Source of the DNA: Roseiarcus sp050012775
Lineage (GTDB): Bacteria; Pseudomonadota; Alphaproteobacteria; Rhizobiales; Beijerinckiaceae
DNA: 64,000 nucleotides
Direction: 5' to 3'
NCBI GenBank assembly: GCA_050012775.1
Contig: JBEKGN010000019.1
Span: forward strand, 1 to 64,000
Positions 25,635 to 34,318 of this stretch are shown here, piece after piece; within the stretch, counting starts at the first letter, position 1; every line of letters begins with the position of its first letter. Both the position numbers and the translations under genes were made by a program. The notes under the pieces were generated by a model. The model ran no database searches and had not been told where the DNA came from. It was given only the letters and a program-made list of their open reading frames with translations.

Positions 25635-26385
25635 AGCCGGCGCTCCGTCCGAGATAAACGCTTCGCACGCTCGCATCGGATTGGATCTGGGCCGGCGTTC
25701 CATCCGCGATGAGTTGGCCGTGGTGCAAAACCAGAATGCGATCGCTCAATCCAAGGATCATCTTCATTTTGTGTTCAACGAGAAGGATCGTCCGATCCGC
25801 AGCCAACCGCTCGATTAAGACCACCATGTCCTTGGTTTCTTCCGGCCCCATGCCGGCCGTCGGCTCGTCGAGCAATAAAAGCTGCGGATTCGCCACCAGC
25901 GCTATGGCAATCTCCAACGCGCGCTGTTCGCCGTGCGATAGCGATGCGGCCAATTGGCCGCGCCGGCTTGCGAGACCGACGCTGATTAAAGCTTGCTCCG
26001 CCTTGTCGGAAATATCGCGGAACGACGAGCGCGGCGTCCAGATATTGTAGCGAGAGCGAAACGCCTGCGCCGCGATGCGGACGTTCTCGTGCACCGCCAA
26101 CCGTGGGAAAATATTGGTTATCTGGTAGGTCCGCGCGATGCCGAGATGAACGAATTCATGTTGCGGCGTTTGTCCGAGGTCTCCCCCCTTGAATCGGATA
26201 GAACCCATTGAGGGTCGCAACGCTCCGGAGAGAATGTTGAAAAACGTGCTCTTGCCGGCTCCGTTGGGGCCGATCACGGCCGTGACCCGGTTCCGGCCGA
26301 AACTCGCCGTGACGCCCTCGAGGGCCTTGAAGCCGCCAAACCAACGGCCGAGATTTTCGACCTGGAGAATATCCGCGCCGCTCAT
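25627..26385 (-). CDS. livG: Branched-chain amino acid-type ABC transporter ATPase LivG
   Basis: This 252-residue ATPase has Walker A GPNGAGKST, the LivG-specific IARTYQITNIFPRLAV block, a slightly altered signature LSHGEQRALEIAIAL, Walker B LLLLDEPTAGMG and the VEHKM switch. Its ATG overlaps the stop of the fused permease gene (ATGA). The His in place of Gly in the signature is frequent in this class. It lies in the cytoplasm on the inner face of the membrane complex. Confidence 0.9.
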   Translation of the reverse strand: MSGADILQVENLGRWFGGFKALEGVTASFGRNRVTAVIGPNGAGKSTFFNILSGALRPSMGSIRFKGGDLGQTPQHEFVHLGIARTYQITNIFPRLAVHENVRIAAQAFRSRYNIWTPRSSFRDISDKAEQALISVGLASRRGQLAASLSHGEQRALEIAIALVANPQLLLLDEPTAGMGPEETKDMVVLIERLAADRTILLVEHKMKMILGLSDRILVLHHGQLIADGTPAQIQSDASVRSVYLGRSAGYA

Positions 26386-28277
26386 GAGCGCCTCCCGCCG
26401 GAGACCCAGGCCAGCAGCGTGCCCCATATGCCCTTAGGCAGGTAGAGAACAAAGGCCATAAACACGACGCCGAGGATCAGTTGCCAATGGGAAGTCCATT
26501 GCGACAACACATCCTCCATCACGACGACGGCAAATGCGCCGATAAACGGACCGAAGAACGTTCCGGCTCCTCCAAGCAGCGTCATCATCACGACCTGTCC
26601 GGATGTCGCGTAGCTGAGCGTGTCGAGCGGCACGATCGACAAGTGCAAGGCGAATATCGCCCCGGCAAGTCCGCACAACAATCCCGAAAGGACGAAGGCG
26701 AGAAGCTTGGTGCGCGCGACGTCGAAACCGCAAGCGATCGCCCGAACTTCGTTCTCGCGAACCGCTTCGATCACCGCGCCAAAGGGTGAAGCCAGAATGC
26801 GCGACAACAGCCAGAGTGCGAGCGCGACGAAGACGAGAATGACGTAATATTTGACCACCGGATTGAGAAAGTCGAGGCTGAGGCCTCCGATGCCGACTCG
26901 AGCGACGGTGAAGCCGCGAAGCCCGTTCTCGCCGCCGGTCCACGACGAGGCCTGCAAGGCGACGTAATAGACGAGCTGCGCAAGCGCCAGCGTGACCATG
27001 GCGAAGTAGATGCCGCGCGTGCGGATCGAAAGCGCGCCGATCGCCGTGGCGAGCAGCCCGGCGGCGAACATCCCCAACGTCATTCCCACAAACCAGTTGC
27101 AGCCGAACTGACCGATGGCGATGCCGGTGACGTAGGCGCCGGTTCCGAAGAACGCCGCGTGACCGAACGACAGCAGCCCCGTGTAACCGAACAGCAGATT
27201 GTAGCCGACGGCGTAAAGACCGTAGATGAGGACGTTGACGGCCAGAGCTTGCGACGGCAGCACCCAGGGAAGCGCGCACAGAAGGGCGATCGACAGCGGC
27301 ACACGCCATTGCGTGATTTTTTCCGATGTGAGCCAACGCCAAGTCGATCTGTCGGGCTGGAATTCGAACGCCGTCACAGTCCCTTCGTTTGCAGCGCTGG
27401 CGCCTTGGCTCGCGGCGCCGAACAAGCCTTGCGGCCTGGCGAGCAAGACCAGAGCCATGAAGGCGAACATCGCGATCGTCGCCATTTCCGGGGCGAAAAG
27501 CGACGTCATCGAGACGATGATTCCGACCAACAATCCGGCCGCCACGGAACCCAGCAGGGACCCCATGCCGCCAATGACGGTGACGACAAAAGCCTCTGAC
27601 AATACGGTCGTCCCCATTTCCGGATTGACGGAACGCATCGGCGCGGCGAGCACGCCGGCCAGGCCGGCCAGACCGGCCCCGACGGCGAAGACCACGAGCC
27701 ACAGCTTTTGCATGTCGACGCCCAAAACGCGCATGATCGCGGGATCGCGCGCGCCGGCGCGGACGATCAAGCCAATCTTGGTTTTTTCCAGACCGAGCCA
27801 AAGCGCGATCACGACGAGGGCGACGACCGCGACGACAAACAATCGATAGATCGGGAAATAGCCGATCCCGATATTCGCGACCCCACGCAACGCCGCGGGC
27901 GTTTCGAATGGAATGCCGTCCGTGCCGAATAGAATGCGAACGCCTTCGACGAGAATATAACCGAGGCCGAAAGTCAGCAGGATCGGATCGTCCGCGGAGC
28001 GCCCATAGAGGGGTCGGATGAGAAAGCGTTCGATCCCAAGGCCGAGAATCCCGACCGATATCGGGGCCAGAAGCGCCGCCCACCAAAAACTGCCGGTGAG
28101 CGAGAGAAATAGCACGCCCGCGTAGGCGCCGACCATGAACAAGTTGCCGTGCGCGAAATTGACGACGCCTAGGACGCCGAAAATAATCGACAGTCCGAGC
28201 GCCAGCATGACCAGGATGGCGCCGAGCGCGACGCCCGAAAAGAGCTGCATGGAGAGAAGCTGAATGTCCACTGCCAC
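26382..28277 (-). CDS. Fused LivH-LivM ABC permease
   Basis: This 631-residue membrane protein joins two permeases that are usually separate. Residues 1 to about 290 form a LivH domain (GVALGAILVMLALGLSIIFG, VNFAHG). A soluble linker of about 35 residues follows. Residues from about 330 form a LivM domain (YNLLFGYTGLLSFGHAAFFG, the ENEVRAIACGFDVARTKL coupling helix). No stop or frameshift separates them. The fusion fixes a 1:1 ratio of the two halves. The start is a GTG at 28277, with another GTG two codons later. It lies between livK and livG in a tightly packed operon. Confidence 0.9.
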   Translation of the reverse strand: MAVDIQLLSMQLFSGVALGAILVMLALGLSIIFGVLGVVNFAHGNLFMVGAYAGVLFLSLTGSFWWAALLAPISVGILGLGIERFLIRPLYGRSADDPILLTFGLGYILVEGVRILFGTDGIPFETPAALRGVANIGIGYFPIYRLFVVAVVALVVIALWLGLEKTKIGLIVRAGARDPAIMRVLGVDMQKLWLVVFAVGAGLAGLAGVLAAPMRSVNPEMGTTVLSEAFVVTVIGGMGSLLGSVAAGLLVGIIVSMTSLFAPEMATIAMFAFMALVLLARPQGLFGAASQGASAANEGTVTAFEFQPDRSTWRWLTSEKITQWRVPLSIALLCALPWVLPSQALAVNVLIYGLYAVGYNLLFGYTGLLSFGHAAFFGTGAYVTGIAIGQFGCNWFVGMTLGMFAAGLLATAIGALSIRTRGIYFAMVTLALAQLVYYVALQASSWTGGENGLRGFTVARVGIGGLSLDFLNPVVKYYVILVFVALALWLLSRILASPFGAVIEAVRENEVRAIACGFDVARTKLLAFVLSGLLCGLAGAIFALHLSIVPLDTLSYATSGQVVMMTLLGGAGTFFGPFIGAFAVVVMEDVLSQWTSHWQLILGVVFMAFVLYLPKGIWGTLLAWVSGGRRS

Positions 28278-28298
28278 GCTCGCGCTCGGTTGGCCTGA

Positions 28299-29555
28299 TC
28301 AGAGAGCCTTATGACCCAACTCTTCGCACGAGCGAAGCGTCGCCGGATCGCCCGGTTCGCTGGCGACGATTTTGAAGAGATCGACGTCGCTCTTCATTTC
28401 GGATTTCGCCTTCGACTCGATCACAAACACGGATTGAACCGATTGGTGATCGCATTTGCGATAATTTTGTGGGCCTTTTGCAACATCATATTTGAGTTCC
28501 TCGAGGGCCGTGATGACCTTGTCCGTGTCGGCGCTTTGCGCCGCCTTGACCGCCATGAGCAGGGAGCGGATCGCCGTATAGCCATAGGCGCCGTAATCCG
28601 TCGGGATGGCTCCGCCGTTCGCGGCGCGAAACGCGTCATTGAACGACTTGGCTGACGGGGTGCTTTCCTCGAGACCCCAGTAGTAGTTGGTTCCGCCGAC
28701 GATTCCCTCGAAGACGTCGGCGCCGCCGGCGAGACGCTGGTTGTGGAGCAAAACGGGAACGACGATGCGCGAGGGGCCTTTCAGGCCGAAATCAACGGCT
28801 TGCTTGATCGAATTGGCCTGATCGCGCCCGAAGTTGCAGATGCAGACGATGTCCGGCTTCAGCGACAGCAAACGAGGCATGAAGGCCGAATAATCAGGGG
28901 CGCCGAAGGGATGCAGAATTTCGGCGACGGTCTCCACGCCGATCGGCGCCGCATTGCGCTTGAACGCGGCGAGCATCTCATGACCATAGGCGTAGTCGGC
29001 CGCGAGATAGGCGATCTTCTGTCCCTTCTTGAACGCGTAACGCGCCACGGCGCCCGTCGTCATTTGCGGGTTCATCGCTTCATGAAACGTGAAGCGGGAA
29101 AAATCCTTGGCCTCGTTGATGGTGTCCGACTGACTGATCGAGATGTAGATCACCCCCCGCGCCCGCGTGACCTCATTGACCGACAGTTGCACCGCGCTTG
29201 AAAGAGCGCCGACGATGAAGTTGGCCTTGTCTTTCTCGATGAGTTCCAGCGTCCGCGTCGCCGCTTCGCCGGGATTGAGCTTGTCGTCGCGAACCAACAA
29301 TTCCGCCAAGCGGCCGTTCAGCCCGCCTGCGTCGTTGAACTGCTTGACCGCCAGTTCGGCGCTCTTGACCTGGTCCTTGGCTTCCGCGCCGAAGGGCCCG
29401 GTGATCGGAACGGGAAACCCGATGCGGATCGCGCTGTCGTCGGCCCGCGCGACGTAAGGCGCCCCGACGGCGGAGAAGGCCGCGATGGACGCCGCGCCTT
29501 TGATGAGGCTCCGGCGCGAAAGAGGCTTGGATGGGCGTCGAAATGAATCTGTCAT
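28299..29555 (-). CDS. Branched-chain amino acid-type substrate-binding protein, Tat-exported
   Basis: This 418-residue type 1 periplasmic-binding protein (LivK/AmiC class) has a twin-arginine signal (LSRRSLIKGAASIAAFSAVG) ending near ARA-DDS. The mature part starts IRIGFPVPITGPFG and has the family's lobe sequences (FIVGALSSAVQLSVNEV, YLAADYAYGHEM). Proteins of this class bind amides, aromatic acids, urea or amino acids. It lies 44 bases after the molybdenum hydroxylase large subunit gene and 21 before the permease. The ligand is unknown; a heteroaromatic or amide compound fits the context. Confidence 0.88.
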   Translation of the reverse strand: MTDSFRRPSKPLSRRSLIKGAASIAAFSAVGAPYVARADDSAIRIGFPVPITGPFGAEAKDQVKSAELAVKQFNDAGGLNGRLAELLVRDDKLNPGEAATRTLELIEKDKANFIVGALSSAVQLSVNEVTRARGVIYISISQSDTINEAKDFSRFTFHEAMNPQMTTGAVARYAFKKGQKIAYLAADYAYGHEMLAAFKRNAAPIGVETVAEILHPFGAPDYSAFMPRLLSLKPDIVCICNFGRDQANSIKQAVDFGLKGPSRIVVPVLLHNQRLAGGADVFEGIVGGTNYYWGLEESTPSAKSFNDAFRAANGGAIPTDYGAYGYTAIRSLLMAVKAAQSADTDKVITALEELKYDVAKGPQNYRKCDHQSVQSVFVIESKAKSEMKSDVDLFKIVASEPGDPATLRSCEELGHKAL

Positions 29556-29599
29556 TGTTTCTCTCCCGTTCTGTGTTTGCTGTGCGGCTGGATCGAAGC

Positions 29600-31975
29600 T
29601 CAGACGACGCCTAGCGCGCGCAGGATGCGCTGCGGCGTCATGGGAATTTGCGAAATCGAGGCGTGAAGCGGATCGAGGGCGTCATTGACGGCGTTCAACG
29701 CCGCGCCCGAGGCGGCCGACGTTCCGGCTTCGCCGCATCCCTTGGCTCCCAGTTCCGTATCGCGAGTGGGCGTCTCGACATGGGCGATGGCGATGTCGGG
29801 CATTTCGCAAGCCATGGGCACGAGATAGTCGGCCAGCGAACCGTTCAGCAATTGACCGGCCTCATCGTAAAGGCACTCTTCGAACAGCGCCGCGCCGAGC
29901 CCTTGCACAACGCCGCCTCGGATTTGCTCGTTGACGAGCATCGGGTTGATGATGCGTCCGCAATCTTCGACGACCCAATGTTTCAACAGTCTGACAAACC
30001 CCGTCTCGATATCGACCTCGACCAGGCTGCCGTGGATTCCATTCGCGAAGGCGAAGGGAAACCCTTTCGGAGCGAAGTGATGCGCGATCGTCAAATCTAT
30101 GTTCAATTCCGGAGGCAGCGTGTCCGATCGAAAATAGACCAGCGCGGCGAGTTCGCCCAATGTCATGCGGACAACGCCGGTCTCCCGTTCGATCAGCCGT
30201 CCCTCGGAAAGATCCAGATCGCTCGAGCGGGATTGCAGGATCGCGCTCGCGATGTTCAGGATATTCGCTTTCAGCTTGCGTGCGGCTTGCAAGGCGGTTT
30301 CGCCGCCGATGCCCGCGCCGCGACTTGCCCAGGTTGCGCCGCCGTGCGGGGTGGTTTCGGTGTCGCCGGTCATCACCCGCACGCGTTCTCGATCGACGCC
30401 GAGCTGATCGGCGACGATCTGGCCGATGATGGTCTCGCTGCCTTGTCCCTGCTCCGTCACGCTGATGGCGCATTGCACGTCGCCTGAAGGCGTCACCTTC
30501 AGAACGCAGCCGTCCTGCGCGGAAATGTGGGCGCCGCCGACGCCGTAGAACGCCGGCGAGGGGTTGGTGATCTCCACGTAGGTCGCAATGCCGATGCCGC
30601 GATAGATTCCCTTCCGGCGTAGACCGGATTGTTCGGCCCGCAGAGAGGGATAGTCCATCAGGCGATGCAGCTCGGTAAGACATTCGTCGAGAGAAAGGCG
30701 TTCGAATTTGTACCCGGACGCGGTCGTATGCGGATACATATCGCTGGTGACGTAGTTGCGCCGCCGAATTTCGAACGGATCCTGATTGAGCGTCCTCGCG
30801 GCGAGATCGACCAGGCGCTCGGTCGCCGCGCAGGCGATCGGGTGCCCCACGCCGCGATACTGGCTGGTTTGCGTCTTATTTTGAAAAATTACGTTCAGGT
30901 CAGCTTTGTAATTGACGATTTTATAGGGCGCGCCCATGAGCCGGATGACCTGATTGCCTTCGACCGCGCTCGTGCGCGGGTAGGCCGAGTAGGCGCCGAT
31001 GGCGGTGTCGTCTTCGACCTTGAGCGCAAGAAACGTCCCGTCGCTCGCCAGCGCCAGCTTCGCGCGCAAGCGATGATCCCGCAGATGAATGTCATTGAGA
31101 AAAGACTCGCTGCGGTCGGCTATGTACTTGACCGGACGTTCGGCCAATATGCTCAGCGCCACCGTCGCCATGTCCTCGGGATAGACGTGGAGCTTCATTC
31201 CGAAAGAGCCGCCGACATCGGGCGCGATCACCCGCACGCGCGACTCGTCGAGAGCGAAATGACGCGAGTAAATATCCTGGAATTGGTAGGGCGTCTGAGT
31301 GGAATGATGAACCGTTAGCGCGCGTTCGCCGGGTTCGAAGTCGGCGATGAGCGAGCGGGGCTCCAGCGTCACCGGCGTATGACGGGCAAAGGTCAATTCG
31401 GCTTCGACCACAGCCGCCGCGTTTTCAAAGGCGGCGCTGACGGCCCCGCTTTCGATCGACGTCTTGAAGGCGATATTGTCCCCGAGGTTCTCATGGATCA
31501 AAGGCGAATTCGGAACGCGCGCGCGGTCGATGTCGACGACGACGTCCAATTCCTCGAAGACAATGGCGATGGCTTCCGCCGCGTCTTCGGCTTGCGCTCG
31601 GGTGTCCGCGAGAACGGCGACGATCGGCTGTCCCGCCCAGACCGCTGTCTCCAAGGCGAGCGGATATTGCGGCGGCGACTTCATGCCTTTGAAATGCTGA
31701 AGCGTTCCCACCCAGGGGCTGCAAAGCTCAGCCAGATCGCGCCCCGTGGCGATCATCCTGACGCCGGGCATGGCGCGGGCCGCCGACGCATCGATCGAGA
31801 CGATCCGCGCATGCGCGTAAGGACTCCTGGCGAACGCGGCATGAAGCATTCGCGGGAGCTGGATGTCGTCCGTGAAGCGCCCGCGCCCGGCAAGCAGCCG
31901 TTTGGCGTTCGGCCGCGGAACGCTCTTGCCGATATAGCTGTTCGGGCGATCGACGGGGGAAAGCGGACCGCTCAT
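29600..31975 (-). CDS. Molybdenum hydroxylase large subunit (xanthine oxidase family)
   Basis: This 791-residue subunit carries the molybdopterin cytosine dinucleotide cofactor. It opens with IGKSVPRPNAKRLLAGRGRF typical of CoxL/NdhL-type subunits. The catalytic glutamate is E749 in GAKGCGEAGTS. The active-site loop near residue 372 reads QYRGVGHP. Form I CO dehydrogenases have AYRCSFR, so this enzyme is not a form I CODH; it more likely hydroxylates a carbon of a heteroaromatic or aldehyde substrate. It overlaps the small subunit gene by four bases. Maturation genes of the XdhC or MobA type are not in this window. Confidence 0.88.
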   Translation of the reverse strand: MSGPLSPVDRPNSYIGKSVPRPNAKRLLAGRGRFTDDIQLPRMLHAAFARSPYAHARIVSIDASAARAMPGVRMIATGRDLAELCSPWVGTLQHFKGMKSPPQYPLALETAVWAGQPIVAVLADTRAQAEDAAEAIAIVFEELDVVVDIDRARVPNSPLIHENLGDNIAFKTSIESGAVSAAFENAAAVVEAELTFARHTPVTLEPRSLIADFEPGERALTVHHSTQTPYQFQDIYSRHFALDESRVRVIAPDVGGSFGMKLHVYPEDMATVALSILAERPVKYIADRSESFLNDIHLRDHRLRAKLALASDGTFLALKVEDDTAIGAYSAYPRTSAVEGNQVIRLMGAPYKIVNYKADLNVIFQNKTQTSQYRGVGHPIACAATERLVDLAARTLNQDPFEIRRRNYVTSDMYPHTTASGYKFERLSLDECLTELHRLMDYPSLRAEQSGLRRKGIYRGIGIATYVEITNPSPAFYGVGGAHISAQDGCVLKVTPSGDVQCAISVTEQGQGSETIIGQIVADQLGVDRERVRVMTGDTETTPHGGATWASRGAGIGGETALQAARKLKANILNIASAILQSRSSDLDLSEGRLIERETGVVRMTLGELAALVYFRSDTLPPELNIDLTIAHHFAPKGFPFAFANGIHGSLVEVDIETGFVRLLKHWVVEDCGRIINPMLVNEQIRGGVVQGLGAALFEECLYDEAGQLLNGSLADYLVPMACEMPDIAIAHVETPTRDTELGAKGCGEAGTSAASGAALNAVNDALDPLHASISQIPMTPQRILRALGVV

Positions 31976-32481
31976 GACCGTGGCTCGAAATCGTTCGGCT
32001 TCACAGCCGCGCCACGCCGCCTTGCGGTCGTCTCAATGGCGTCGACAATGGCTTCGTAGCCGGTGCATCGACAGAAGTTGCCGGACAGCGCATCGCGAAT
32101 TTCGTCGCGCGTCGGCAAGCCTCCGGCCTGCAACAGTTCTTGCGCCGTCATCAAGACCCCGGGCGTACAGAACCCGCATTGGAGCGCATTGCGTTCGTGA
32201 AAAGCTGCCTGCAGATCGACAATGGCGCCGCTTTCGGACAGTCCTTCAATGGTCTGAATGTTCGATCCGTCCGCCTGCACCGCCAAACTGAGACAGGAAT
32301 GAACGACCCGACCATCTTGGATGACCAGGCACGCCCCGCAGGCGCCCATCTCACATCCCACATGGGTCCCGGTCAGGCGCAAGCGATGCCGTATCAGGTC
32401 AGCGAGCGATAGACGCGCTTCGACCCAAAACTCTTGGCGCTCGCCGTTGATCGTCAGCGAGACCGGAAACTGGCGACTCAT
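31972..32481 (-). CDS. Molybdenum hydroxylase 2Fe-2S small subunit
   Basis: This 169-residue electron-transfer subunit has a ferredoxin-like domain with cysteines in HVGCEMGACGACLV and VHSC (first 2Fe-2S cluster), and a helical domain with CGFCTPG and NFCRCTGYE (second cluster). Length matches CoxS/NdhS-type subunits. It passes electrons from the molybdenum centre to the FAD subunit. Its start overlaps the FAD subunit stop by four bases and its stop overlaps the large subunit start by four, so the three are coupled in the order medium-small-large. Confidence 0.93.
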   Translation of the reverse strand: MSRQFPVSLTINGERQEFWVEARLSLADLIRHRLRLTGTHVGCEMGACGACLVIQDGRVVHSCLSLAVQADGSNIQTIEGLSESGAIVDLQAAFHERNALQCGFCTPGVLMTAQELLQAGGLPTRDEIRDALSGNFCRCTGYEAIVDAIETTARRRGAAVKPNDFEPRS

Positions 32482-33362
32482 GAAGCCGTCGCCCCCGCCG
32501 AAGCCGATAGGCGCAAGGTGTCGAGCCGCCGCCGCAACAGAACGCCGGCGAGATGCCGGCGGGTCGCGGCCGAAGTATTTATGTCTTCGCTCGCCGCGGA
32601 CAGATCGTCCGCGAGCGCGCGTTGGCTCGCGGCGATATCCTCCTCGCCCAAGGCGGTCCCTTTGAGCGCGGCTTCCGCTCTTTGGGCTCGTTGTGGCGTC
32701 GGGCCGACGGAGAGGAATACGATGCGGATGTCCTCGACGATTTCAGCGCGAAAATTCGCGGCGATGGCGACGCCGACGACAGCGTAGTCGCCCCGTCTCC
32801 TCGCGAGTTCGTCAAAGCAACTGCGCGCGTTCGGCCCCGAGATGGGAAACCACACGGCCGCCAGGATTTCATCCGGCTCCGCCGCGGTTTCATAGAGATC
32901 GAGGAAGAAGTCGTCCGCATCGACGAAGCGCACGCGGTCGCCGTTGTGCAGTTCGACGCGAGCGTTGAGCGCGAGGGCGACCGCTGGAAATTCCGACGCC
33001 GGATCGGCCAAGGCGATGGAGCCGCCCATCGTCCCTTTATTGCGAATGGCGGGATGCGCGACCCACGGGGCGGCTGCGGCAAGCAGGGGAACGCGCGCGG
33101 CGATTATCGGCGAGGAGAGAACTTCGGCATGACGCGTCAGAGACCCGATGCGCACTTCGCTTCCGCGGATTTCGATGCCTCTCAATTCACCGATGTGGGC
33201 AATGTCGATCAGCAATTCCGGCGACTGAAGCCGCAGATTCATCGACGCCAGGAGGCTCTGGCCGCCGGCGAGATATCGAGCTTCCCCCTCGCAGTTGCGA
33301 AACGCCGCGACGGCGTCGCTGACGGAATTCGCGCGAAAATAAGCGAAGCCGCTCGCCTTCAC
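32478..33362 (-). CDS. Molybdenum hydroxylase FAD-binding medium subunit
   Basis: This 294-residue FAD subunit of the CoxM class has ARYLAGGQSLLASMNLRL near residue 30 and the AIRNKGTMGGSIALADPASE block near residue 107, the two conserved flavin-binding segments. A GTG at 33362 is the start, with GGGGGAGGGAC just upstream. It is the first gene of a reverse-strand operon that runs through the hydroxylase and the Liv-type transporter, and it is divergent from a TetR gene. It passes electrons onward, to oxygen, NAD or quinone; the acceptor cannot be read from sequence. Confidence 0.9.
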   Translation of the reverse strand: MKASGFAYFRANSVSDAVAAFRNCEGEARYLAGGQSLLASMNLRLQSPELLIDIAHIGELRGIEIRGSEVRIGSLTRHAEVLSSPIIAARVPLLAAAAPWVAHPAIRNKGTMGGSIALADPASEFPAVALALNARVELHNGDRVRFVDADDFFLDLYETAAEPDEILAAVWFPISGPNARSCFDELARRRGDYAVVGVAIAANFRAEIVEDIRIVFLSVGPTPQRAQRAEAALKGTALGEEDIAASQRALADDLSAASEDINTSAATRRHLAGVLLRRRLDTLRLSASAGATAS

Positions 33363-33392
33363 CGTCCCTCCCCCCGGTCAAATTCGGCCGCA

Positions 33393-33467
33393 TTTGAGAT
33401 CGATTGTTCTCAAACATGGCCGCGGTTGAATTTGCTGTCAACAAAAAGATACCATTTGGTCTCAAAT
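33393..33467. promoter_or_regulatory. Two palindromic TetR-type operators
   Basis: Site 1 has arms TTTGAGA (33393-33399) and TCTCAAA (33408-33414) around eight bases. Site 2 has ATTTG (33454-33458) and CAAAT (33463-33467) around GTCT, and repeats the TCTCAAA half-site (33460-33466). Both lie in the gap between the divergent hydroxylase operon and the TetR gene. They are the likely binding sites of that regulator for both transcription units. Confidence 0.6.
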
Positions 33468-33527
33468 CGCTCGGGTTCGGGCGACCGATGCTTCGCGACA
33501 TCGGTCCGCGAGCCGAAGGAGTCACGA

Positions 33528-34193
33528 ATGCCGCAAAAGAATCCTCGCAAAAGCCCGGCGAATTCGGCGCCGGCCCGCAAGCACATGAAGGCCGCGGAAC
33601 GCGAGAAGGTCATTCTGTCTGCAGCCATCCGCTTTTTTGCCGAACAAGGATTCGAAGGGCAGACGCGCGAATTGGCGAAGCGGGTCGGCATCGCCCACTC
33701 CGCCATCTATCGCCATTTTCCCAGCAAGGACGCGTTGATTGAACGGGTCTACGAGCACGTCTATGTCAGCCGATGGAACCCTCAGTGGGAATCGATCATC
33801 ACCGACGGATCCCGGCCGATTGAAGACCGACTCATTCAATTTTACCGAGAATATGTCGATCGAATATTCGATTACACATGGGTCCGCATTTTCGTTTTCG
33901 CGGGTCTGCGTTCCTACAATATCACCGGGCGATATCTGACGCTCGTGCGCGAGAAGTTTATCATTCCGGTGTGTCTCGAACTGCGCAAGGACATGCGATC
34001 TGCGACTTCGCCGCAGTCGCCGGTGACAGAGCGCGAGCAGGAGGCGGTGTGGGGCCTGCACGGGCAAATCTTCTATATAGCCATCCGGAAATTCGTCTAC
34101 GGAACGCCTGTGCCTGCCGACCTCGAGCAAACGATAAGCGACCATGTGAAAAGATTTGTCAGAGGCTCGATGCCCGAACCCAAAGGGGTCTAG
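33528..34193 (+). CDS. TetR-family transcriptional regulator
   Basis: This 221-residue regulator has the TetR helix-turn-helix at about residues 22-70 (AAIRFFAEQGFEGQTR, then AHSAIYRHFPSKDALIERVY) and a helical ligand domain. The ATG at 33528 follows CGAAGGAG. A much longer upstream open frame is antisense to the FAD subunit and is not coding. Being divergent from the hydroxylase-transporter operon, with palindromes between, it probably represses that operon until the substrate arrives. Confidence 0.9.
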   Translation: MPQKNPRKSPANSAPARKHMKAAEREKVILSAAIRFFAEQGFEGQTRELAKRVGIAHSAIYRHFPSKDALIERVYEHVYVSRWNPQWESIITDGSRPIEDRLIQFYREYVDRIFDYTWVRIFVFAGLRSYNITGRYLTLVREKFIIPVCLELRKDMRSATSPQSPVTEREQEAVWGLHGQIFYIAIRKFVYGTPVPADLEQTISDHVKRFVRGSMPEPKGV

Positions 34194-34318
34194 GTTTTCG
34201 CTTCGGTCTTGGCGCAACCGTTGGAAGTCAAGGCGGGCAGCGGCGATTCAATGAGGACCGCCGTCGCGCCCAATCGACAGACGACGAAGATCGCGAACGC
34301 CTTCACATCCTGTCGCTT

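Noticed and set aside
29600..33362. CO dehydrogenase (coxMSL) assignment
   Set aside because: Subunit order and folds fit, but the large-subunit active-site loop is QYRGVGHP, not AYRCSFR, and no cox accessory genes are present.
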